Part shown: positions 58,408-64,000 of the stretch, piece after piece
How the letters are laid out: each line of letters starts with the position of its first letter
Position numbering within the stretch: the first letter of the stretch is position 1
NCBI GenBank assembly: GCA_028284415.1
Contig: JANQRU010000001.1
Span: 558,001 to 622,000 of the forward strand
Reading direction: 5' to 3'
Length of the DNA stretch: 64,000 nucleotides
DNA from: Pyrinomonadaceae bacterium
GTDB taxonomy: Bacteria; Acidobacteriota; Blastocatellia; Pyrinomonadales; Pyrinomonadaceae
Program-made: the position numbers and the translations under genes
The notes under the pieces: generated by a model
Databases searched by the model: none
The model's input: only the letters and a program-made list of their open reading frames with translations
What the model was told of the DNA's origin: nothing

Positions 58408-58719
58408 ATGTTTCGTAAAGGATTAATTTGTATTGCATTCTTATTTGGATTGATTTTGTTTTCCAGCACCTCAGCAGAAGCTCAGGTATTTAGTGCAGTA
58501 AAAAAAGCCGCTAAGGCTACGGCATCAGGTGTTAAAAAAGGCTCTAAAGCAACCGCCTCAGGCGTAAAAAAGGGTTCTAAAGCGACTGCTTCGGGTGTTA
58601 AAAAAGGTTCAAAAGCCACTGCAAAAGGTGGCAGGTGGGTCGTTGTAAAAACATGGAACGGTTCAAAATGGGTATTCAGAAAGATTTTTATTCGAGATAG
58701 GAAACCGAGAAAACTATAA
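58408..58719 (+). CDS. Small secreted protein 3 with tandem Lys-rich repeats
   Basis: After a signal peptide (about 1-26, cut near AEAQ), the 103-residue protein holds three or four near-perfect repeats of KATASGVKKGS, like the tail of histone H1. A C-terminal module follows, with WNGSKWVFRKIF. The same module (VWDGTEWVSKKV) ends the previous protein, so the two share an origin. AAGGAG precedes the ATG. The DNA repeats that code for it make this gene prone to length change. Confidence 0.7.
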   Translation: MFRKGLICIAFLFGLILFSSTSAEAQVFSAVKKAAKATASGVKKGSKATASGVKKGSKATASGVKKGSKATAKGGRWVVVKTWNGSKWVFRKIFIRDRKPRKL

Positions 58720-58743
58720 GATAAATAAAGATTTTTATATCAG

Positions 58744-58794
58744 AAAGAAACGGCAACACTTTCAGATTTTGATTGTTGACCGTTTCTTTTTTTT
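58744..58794 (+). terminator. Intrinsic terminator
   Basis: AAAGAAACGGCAACA pairs with TGTTGACCGTTTCTTT (one bulged base) and ends in a long T-run before the AtuA-like gene. Confidence 0.75.
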
Positions 58795-58812
58795 GTTTTT
58801 TAATTTAACTCA

Positions 58813-60177
58813 ATGAAAGAAAAAGTAAGAGTAGCGAGCGGACAGGGTTTTTGGGGCGATATGCTTACGGCTCCGATTGACCAAGTTCGCAAAGGACCGA
58901 TTGATTATTTAATGTTGGATTATCTGGCGGAAGTTACGATGTCCATTATGCAAAAACAACGTGCAAGACGACCTGAAGCAGGATACGCCCGCGATTATGT
59001 TTCTTTAATCAAAGAAATCTTGCCTGACATCATTGAAAAAGACATAAAAGTTCTTTCAAATGCAGGCGGTGTAAACGTAATGGGTTGTGCCGAAGCAATT
59101 CGAGATGTCGCTCAAGAACTTGGTCACAAAGGTGTAAAAATCGGTGTAATTACGGGCGATGACATAATGCCACGACTCCAAGAATTTCTTGATAAAGGCA
59201 TTGAAATCAACAATATGGACACGGGTGAACCACTCGCAGATATTCTTGATAAAGTTCAGGCAGCAAACGTTTATCTCGGAGCAAGACCGCTTGTTGAAGC
59301 ACTTGACCAAGGAGCAAGAATTATCGTCGGCGGACGACTTACCGACACAGGTTTAACACTCGCACCTTTGATGCACGAATTTGGTTGGACTTTTGATAAC
59401 TGGAATCAACTTGCCATAGGAACAATTGCAGGACACATCATTGAATGTGGTGGACAATGTTCGGGAGGAAATTGCCAATACGATTGGCAAAATATTCCCG
59501 ATTTAGAGGACATTGGATTCCCAATCATCGAAGCATATCCCAACGGCGAATTTGTCGTTACCAAACACGAAAACACAGGTGGAATTGTCAGCATTCCTTC
59601 GGTTAAAGAACAGCTTCTTTACGAAATGGGTGATCCACACGAATACATTACACCTGATGTAGTTGCCGATTTTACAACCATTAATTTAACCGACGATGGC
59701 GAGAATCGTGTCAGAGTTTCGGGAATTCAAGGGAAAGAAAATACCGAATTTTACAAAGTTTCGATTGCCTACTCTTCGGGTTGGAAATCTGTTGGAACAC
59801 TTGTTTATTCATATCCAGATGCATACGAAAAAGCCAAAGCCGCAGATAGAATTTTGCGTAAGCGTTTAGAAAATCTTGGTTTAGAATTTGATGTAATTTT
59901 AACGGAATTTGTCGGTGTAAATGCTACACACGGACATCTTTCAGGTGAGCCACCAAAAGATATACCTGAAGTGCAATTAAGAATAGGAGTTCGCGGACAA
60001 AATCGTGATGACATAACTCGATTTACAAAAGAGATAGCACCGCTTATTTTAACTGGTCCACCAGCCGTAACAGGATTTGCAGGAGGTCGTCCAAAAGTTG
60101 AGGAAATCATGGCGTATTTCCCTGCTTTGATTCCGAAAGATTTAATTGAAACCAAAGTTGAGATTATCGAAACGTGA
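58813..60177 (+). CDS. AtuA-like acyclic terpene utilization protein, N-terminal part (DUF1446)
   Basis: The 454-residue protein matches the DUF1446/AtuA core: [17 protein letters not shown] at the start, [16 protein letters not shown] (about 78-93), [19 protein letters not shown] (about 172-190), [14 protein letters not shown] and [12 protein letters not shown]. In pseudomonads AtuA belongs to the citronellol/geraniol degradation cluster; its reaction is unknown. The C-terminal domain of the full-length AtuA is here a separate gene at 61185-61529. The stop overlaps the NUDIX gene's GTG start, so the operon is tightly coupled. Confidence 0.88.
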   Translation: MKEKVRVASGQGFWGDMLTAPIDQVRKGPIDYLMLDYLAEVTMSIMQKQRARRPEAGYARDYVSLIKEILPDIIEKDIKVLSNAGGVNVMGCAEAIRDVAQELGHKGVKIGVITGDDIMPRLQEFLDKGIEINNMDTGEPLADILDKVQAANVYLGARPLVEALDQGARIIVGGRLTDTGLTLAPLMHEFGWTFDNWNQLAIGTIAGHIIECGGQCSGGNCQYDWQNIPDLEDIGFPIIEAYPNGEFVVTKHENTGGIVSIPSVKEQLLYEMGDPHEYITPDVVADFTTINLTDDGENRVRVSGIQGKENTEFYKVSIAYSSGWKSVGTLVYSYPDAYEKAKAADRILRKRLENLGLEFDVILTEFVGVNATHGHLSGEPPKDIPEVQLRIGVRGQNRDDITRFTKEIAPLILTGPPAVTGFAGGRPKVEEIMAYFPALIPKDLIETKVEIIET

Positions 60178-60734
60178 GTATAGATATTTGGAAAAAAATC
60201 GAATCAAAAGAAATCGCAGATTGTCGTGTTTTCAAAGTCCATGAGGTTTTCTGTGAAAATTCAACTACTAATGAAAAAGCAAACTTCTATGTGATAGACA
60301 ATCCCGACTGGGTGAATATTATTGCATTAACAGAGGATGAAAAAGTTGTCTTAATCGAACAATATCGGCAAGGCACAGAAGAAGTAACTTTGGAAATTCC
60401 AGGCGGTATGGTTGATGAAAATGAAGAACCTTCAAAAGCCGCTGAAAGAGAATTAACGGAAGAAACAGGGTTTGTTCCAAAAGAAATGATTTATCTTGGC
60501 AAATCAAGACCTAATCCTGCGATCCAATCGAATTGGATATATCATTTTTATGCAAAAGATTGTTATGAGACTGGTAATACCCAATTTGATGAACACGAAG
60601 ATATACGAGTCAAATTAGTTAACGTGAATGAAGTTGAAAATCTGATTGAATCAGAGAAAATAAGCCATTCACTTGTGGTTAACGGATTTTATCGATTTGA
60701 GAAATACAGGAAATATAAGTATGAGACCCATTAA
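60174..60734 (+). CDS. NUDIX hydrolase, ADP-ribose pyrophosphatase-like
   Basis: The GTG start overlaps the previous stop by four bases. The 186-residue protein carries a full NUDIX box, [23 protein letters not shown] (about 77-99), with the catalytic Glu residues. The upstream [17 protein letters not shown] is typical of ADP-ribose or sugar-nucleotide pyrophosphatases. Its place between the two AtuA parts is unusual; it may clear nucleotide by-products of the pathway or simply share the transcript. Confidence 0.85.
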   Translation: MSIDIWKKIESKEIADCRVFKVHEVFCENSTTNEKANFYVIDNPDWVNIIALTEDEKVVLIEQYRQGTEEVTLEIPGGMVDENEEPSKAAERELTEETGFVPKEMIYLGKSRPNPAIQSNWIYHFYAKDCYETGNTQFDEHEDIRVKLVNVNEVENLIESEKISHSLVVNGFYRFEKYRKYKYETH

Positions 60735-61188
60735 ACTAAAACTAATAGCCTTACTAATTATATTTATTTTTAATTCTATAAGTTATGCTCAGAATGGGCT
60801 AAACTTAACAAAACTTTATGGCAAACCAATTGAAACAACTGAGACAACAAAAGTTTATTTTGTACGCGATCACATAATTAAAATCTCAGTTGAAACTCAT
60901 TTTTTAGGTTCACCAAAATATACAATATTTCCAGTTAAACCATTAAAAGTAATCTCAAGTAAAACCACCAAAGAAATTCTTACTGAATTATTTCCACAGT
61001 CCGAAGGTTTTAAAGAAAAAAACACCATTACATTTCAATCAAGCTGTAATGGTTCCCAAATTTCTTTATTCGAAAATCAAATTGATAGTTATAAGATTTA
61101 TAAGTCATTTTCTTGTAGTGGAAACTTTAGAATAATCATTGAGAAAAAAATCTTTACATTTAATATAAAAAGAAAATTTAGTTTATGA
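60721..61188 (+). CDS. Small secreted hypothetical protein
   Basis: ATG 60721 is preferred: it overlaps the NUDIX end by 14 bases and gives a signal peptide ([17 protein letters not shown], cut near YAQN). The 155-residue product is mostly beta-strand, with two Cys in the second half that may pair. It has no known motif. An exported protein inside an acyl-CoA operon is odd. Confidence 0.55.
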   Translation: MRPIKLKLIALLIIFIFNSISYAQNGLNLTKLYGKPIETTETTKVYFVRDHIIKISVETHFLGSPKYTIFPVKPLKVISSKTTKEILTELFPQSEGFKEKNTITFQSSCNGSQISLFENQIDSYKIYKSFSCSGNFRIIIEKKIFTFNIKRKFSL

Positions 61189-61529
61189 AAGTTGAATTGA
61201 CGAAATTGGCACACGCTCGGTCGGGAGATAAGGGTGATACGGCAAATGTTGGAGTAATCGCTTTAAAAGATGATATATATCCAATCTTAGTACGTGAAGT
61301 TACGGCAGAAAAGGTCAAGGAGCATTTTGGAGAAATTGTAAAAGGTGATGTCGAAAGATTTGAATTACCGAATCTTGGAGCTTTAAATTTTCTACTTCAT
61401 GAATCGCTTGGTGGTGGCGGAACATTGTCATTAATGACTGATGCACAGGGTAAGACTTTTTCTACTGCCTTATTACGAATGCATGTTGATATCTCAGATG
61501 AAGAAGCTGATTCTTTAGGCATAGCTTGA
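61185..61529 (+). CDS. AtuA C-terminal-like protein
   Basis: The ATG overlaps the previous stop by four bases. The 114-residue protein matches the domain that usually ends AtuA: LAHARSGDKGDTANVGVIAL (about 7-26), FELPNLGALNFLLHESLGGGG (about 58-78) and a closing LRMHVDI strand. It should work together with the DUF1446 protein at 58813-60177, giving a split AtuA. Confidence 0.85.
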   Translation: MKVELTKLAHARSGDKGDTANVGVIALKDDIYPILVREVTAEKVKEHFGEIVKGDVERFELPNLGALNFLLHESLGGGGTLSLMTDAQGKTFSTALLRMHVDISDEEADSLGIA

Positions 61530-61535
61530 TAGATT

Positions 61536-61781
61536 ATGATTTTAACTAAAGAAAAACTGGAAAAACTTGATGAAGCTTATGAACAATATAATCGTAAGTC
61601 AGTTGATTATTTGGTGAAAGAATTACGCAAAGTTAGAAGGATTATTGAAAGCGGCACCAATGTAACAGTTGAAAGCACGGGGAAAATATTAGATTCATTT
61701 ACAGAATTTTATTTTTGGGCACATCATCGCTACCCGGCGTTGGAGGATGATCCGAAAGTAGAATGGATCGGAATGGATTAA
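61536..61781 (+). CDS. Small hypothetical protein
   Basis: The 81-residue protein is charged and helical over residues 1-35 (LEKLDEAYEQYNRKSVDYLV), followed by a VESTGKILDSFTEFYFWAHH stretch. It has no signal peptide or known motif. It is six bases after the AtuA C-terminal gene and 17 bases before the hydrolase start, so it belongs to the operon. Confidence 0.55.
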   Translation: MILTKEKLEKLDEAYEQYNRKSVDYLVKELRKVRRIIESGTNVTVESTGKILDSFTEFYFWAHHRYPALEDDPKVEWIGMD

Positions 61782-61798
61782 ATGATTTAGGAGAACAA

Positions 61799-62674
61799 AT
61801 GAGCGAAGCATTACAGAAAAAAATCAACTTTGACTACGCACAGATTGGGAGTGTTAGGTTGCATTACGCAACTGCCGGAAATGATGAAAAGCTGGTTTTG
61901 CTTCTGCACGGTTTCCCGGAATTCTGGTATTCATGGCGTCACCAATTAGTTGATCTTTCAGATGAATACACTGTTGTTGCTCCAGATATGCGTGGCTACA
62001 ATTTAAGCGATAAACCGAAAGCTGTTTCTGACTATGAAATGGACAAACTCGCCGATGATGTGACTGGATTAATTCGACATTTTGGACGCGAAAAAGCCTT
62101 TGTAATTGGACATGATTGGGGAGCTGCGGTTGCTTGGGCTGTTGCCACCAAATATCCGGAATATGTTAAAAAATTGGTTACAATGCAAGTTCCACATCCC
62201 GCAGCTTGGAAGAAAAATCAGTCTTTGAAACAACTTTTATCCAGCTGGTATATGTTCTTTTTTCAACTCCCGAATATTCCCGAGTGGCTTTTGAGCAGAA
62301 ATGATTACAAAGGCTTGGCAATCGGGCTAAAAACCTCAACGGCAAAAAAAGATGTATTTACAAAAGAAGAAATTGTCGAATATAAAAAGGCTTGGAGCGA
62401 GCCGTATGCACTTACTGCATCAATAAACTATTATCGTGCAAATATTATGAAAAGGATGTTCGGCAAACAACCAAAAGTAGAAAAGATTAAAGTTCCGACA
62501 CTTTTTATATATGGTGAACAAGATAATGCGATCATACCTCAGACTGTAGAAGGGACTGGAGATTTTGTTGACTCAGATTATGAAGAGCTTCGCATTCCCG
62601 AAAGTGCTCATTGGGTTCAGCAAGAAGCTTCTGAGAAAGTGACTGATGCCTTGAGAACATTTTTAGAAAAATAA
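61799..62674 (+). CDS. Alpha/beta hydrolase, epoxide hydrolase-like
   Basis: ATG 61799 follows GGAG and is chosen over an in-frame ATG inside the previous gene. The 291-residue protein has the HGFPEFWYSWRHQ oxyanion block (about 37-49), the nucleophile Asp in GHDWGAAVAW (about 104-113), an LWxxY-type cap, and the catalytic His in ESAHWVQQEA (about 266-275), with FIYGEQDNAI for the acid. This is the epoxide hydrolase/haloalkane dehalogenase pattern. A role on an epoxide or ester of a terpene-like compound would fit the operon. Confidence 0.82.
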   Translation: MSEALQKKINFDYAQIGSVRLHYATAGNDEKLVLLLHGFPEFWYSWRHQLVDLSDEYTVVAPDMRGYNLSDKPKAVSDYEMDKLADDVTGLIRHFGREKAFVIGHDWGAAVAWAVATKYPEYVKKLVTMQVPHPAAWKKNQSLKQLLSSWYMFFFQLPNIPEWLLSRNDYKGLAIGLKTSTAKKDVFTKEEIVEYKKAWSEPYALTASINYYRANIMKRMFGKQPKVEKIKVPTLFIYGEQDNAIIPQTVEGTGDFVDSDYEELRIPESAHWVQQEASEKVTDALRTFLEK

Positions 62675-63429
62675 TGACCGAACTTATTCAAAAAACAGAA
62701 AATTCAATTTTAACCTTATCGCTTAACCGCCCCGAAAAGCGTAATGCTCTTAATGACGCTCTCATAAATTCGCTTAAAAATGCATTAATAGACGCCAATA
62801 AAGACAATGATCTCAGAGCAATAATTATAAAAGGTGAGGGAAAAGATTTTTGCTCGGGTGCTGACCTTTCTGCTTTACAAAAAATATCCGAAAGTGATGT
62901 TTTGGAAAATTTGGAAGACGCCGAAAGATTGATGGAACTTTTTGTTTTGATGCGGAAGGTAAAAATTCCTATCATCGGCGCAGTACACGGACGGGCTTTA
63001 GCCGGTGGATGTGGTCTGGCAACTGCTTGTGATATTGTTCTTGCTTCAAAATCGGCACAATTTGGTTATCCCGAAGTTAAAATCGGCTTTGTACCTGCAA
63101 TGGTCATGGCAATTTTGCGTAGAAATTTATCAGAAAAAAAATCTTTTGAATTAATTACACAAGGGTTTAATTTTGACGCTTCAGAAGCAAAAGAAATGAG
63201 GTTAATCAACCAAATGTTTGATGATGATAATTTTGAAGATGAAGTTTCAGATTATGTTTCCGTTTACCAAAAAGTAAGCCGTTCCGCTGTTGTGTTGTCT
63301 AAAAAACTTCTCTACCAAATGGATGGAATGACATTTGACACAGCTATTGAAGTTGGAGCTGAAGTAAATACAATTGCCAGATTAACTGAAGATTGCCAAA
63401 AAGGAATATCAAAGTTTCTGAATAAATAA
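62674..63429 (+). CDS. Enoyl-CoA hydratase/isomerase family protein
   Basis: The 251-residue crotonase-fold enzyme starts in the stop codon of the hydrolase gene. It has LNRPEKRNALN (about 17-27), the first oxyanion block CSGADLSAL (about 63-71), the second GRALAGGCGLATACD (about 107-121) and the catalytic-type Glu in YPEVKIGFVPA. The context with AtuA suggests a methylglutaconyl- or isohexenylglutaconyl-CoA hydratase, but family members cannot be told apart by eye. Confidence 0.85.
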   Translation: MTELIQKTENSILTLSLNRPEKRNALNDALINSLKNALIDANKDNDLRAIIIKGEGKDFCSGADLSALQKISESDVLENLEDAERLMELFVLMRKVKIPIIGAVHGRALAGGCGLATACDIVLASKSAQFGYPEVKIGFVPAMVMAILRRNLSEKKSFELITQGFNFDASEAKEMRLINQMFDDDNFEDEVSDYVSVYQKVSRSAVVLSKKLLYQMDGMTFDTAIEVGAEVNTIARLTEDCQKGISKFLNK

Positions 63430-63434
63430 ATTCT

Positions 63435-64000
63435 TTATTTTTTATCCAATTTGAATATCAACAAATAATCCATATTTCCCGCTTTTACAAAATCGTGTTG
63501 CTCTTTTAGAGTAAACCCTGCTCTTTTTGCTTCTGCTACAACTTTTTCCGAATCTATTCCGTGGTCGTCACCATCGCCATTGCGATCAATTATTCCTACT
63601 AAAGCTTCTTTTTTTAGCGATTTGCGAAGGTTTTTCATGAAAATGATTGGTTCTGATATTTCATGATACGTATTCAAGATTAAAACTGAATCAATTGATT
63701 TTTTGGGAAGCATCGGATCATCTTCTTTATTGACTATAGTTTTTATATTCTTGAACCCATCTTTTTTTGCACGAGCAGCAATGTAAGTTGCTGATTCTTC
63801 ATTTATGTCAACAGCATAGACAGTTCCTTTTTCACCTACTCTTTTTGCCGCAATTACCGTAAACCATCCGCCTCCGGCACCAATGTCCGCAACCTTTTTA
63901 CCTTCAGCGATACTCAATAGATCCATTACTCTCTGGATTTGTAGCCTTTCAGCTCTCCTTTCTCTATCAAATCTGGCAAGATCGCCTTTGTATGGATTAC
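63435..64000 (-). CDS. Class I SAM-dependent methyltransferase, truncated by the window edge
   Basis: The frame continues past the ATG at 63924-63926 up to the right edge (NPYKGDLARFDRERR and on), so the real start is outside the window and the gene is partial. The visible 188 residues have the SAM-binding motif VADIGAGGGWFT, the acidic VYAVDINEES, and a SVLILNTYHEI post-II strand. It resembles small UbiE/ArsM-like methyltransferases of unknown substrate. It is convergent with the enoyl-CoA hydratase gene. Confidence 0.8.
   Translation of the reverse strand, partial: NPYKGDLARFDRERRAERLQIQRVMDLLSIAEGKKVADIGAGGGWFTVIAAKRVGEKGTVYAVDINEESATYIAARAKKDGFKNIKTIVNKEDDPMLPKKSIDSVLILNTYHEISEPIIFMKNLRKSLKKEALVGIIDRNGDGDDHGIDSEKVVAEAKRAGFTLKEQHDFVKAGNMDYLLIFKLDKK

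Noticed and set aside
57396-58719. Cytosolic histone-like nucleoid proteins
   Set aside because: All three products begin with clear signal peptides, so an intracellular chromatin role is unlikely.

Overview
The window looks like a chromosomal segment of a low-GC, AT-rich, diderm (LPS-bearing) bacterium. Lipid A and LPS genes (lpxD, lpxB, lptD), many Sec-type signal peptides and several lipoprotein signals show an outer membrane. The mix of a split B12-dependent acyl-CoA mutase, a split AtuA, a PqqD-domain protein with a Cys-rich tail, CpxP/Spy-like proteins and fused spermidine-synthase-like proteins reminds me most of Acidobacteriota (Blastocatellia-like). That assignment is inference. I found no rRNA, tRNA, CRISPR array or transposase.

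Layout. 1-2.3 kb: unrecognised proteins and a secreted DUF11-like protein. 2.4-7.6 kb: a secreted NTF2-like protein, then a cupin-metH transcription unit preceded by a good sigma-70 promoter, a SAM-II-like riboswitch and an intrinsic terminator. 7.7-12.2 kb: two divergent phosphate transporters with PhoU-like tails and a Pho-box-like triple repeat. 12.2-20.9 kb: a secreted unknown, a GNAT acetyltransferase, an ABC-2 exporter operon, a hydrolase-OsmC fusion, a saccharopine-dehydrogenase-like protein, a phosphoesterase and a PlsC-like acyltransferase. 20.9-22.1 kb: a two-gene unit of a PqqD-domain/Cys-knot-like peptide and a 2OG-Fe(II) oxygenase. 22.3-26.7 kb: a lipoprotein, a lipid kinase and an acyl-activating enzyme-ACP-acyltransferase fusion. 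27.3-31.5 kb: a Cpx-like two-component system divergent from three Spy/CpxP-type periplasmic proteins, with GTAAA repeats. 31.6-38.1 kb: STAS-like, YitT, lpxD, lpxB, ilvE and an MFS/spermidine-synthase-like fusion. 38.3-41.1 kb: a four-gene unit ending in a Tae4-like amidase effector. 41.1-46.7 kb: lptD, an NtrC-type regulator, a lipoprotein and an ABC permease. 47-50.9 kb: a mutase large subunit whose active site resembles isobutyryl-CoA mutase, followed by an AT-rich helicase-like gene and a gene fragment bracketed by 23-bp direct repeats copied from the mutase 3' end. 50.9-56.5 kb: Coq4-like, DHFR-like, kelch, sterol-desaturase-like and several secreted unknown proteins. 56.8-64 kb: the B12-binding small subunit of the mutase, three small Lys-rich secreted proteins, and a tightly packed operon (AtuA part 1, NUDIX, unknown, AtuA part 2, unknown, alpha/beta hydrolase, enoyl-CoA hydratase) that suggests branched-chain or terpenoid acyl-CoA catabolism. 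A methyltransferase runs off the right edge.

How the genes work together. Three regulatory circuits can be proposed from the DNA: SAM-controlled methionine synthesis, phosphate-controlled Na/Pi uptake, and an envelope-stress system controlling Spy-like chaperones. The B12 genes (metH and both mutase subunits) and the acyl-CoA genes form the metabolic core. The strongest candidates for undescribed biology are the PqqD/cystine-knot plus oxygenase pair, the Tae4 island with no visible secretion system, and the insertion at the mutase 3' end.
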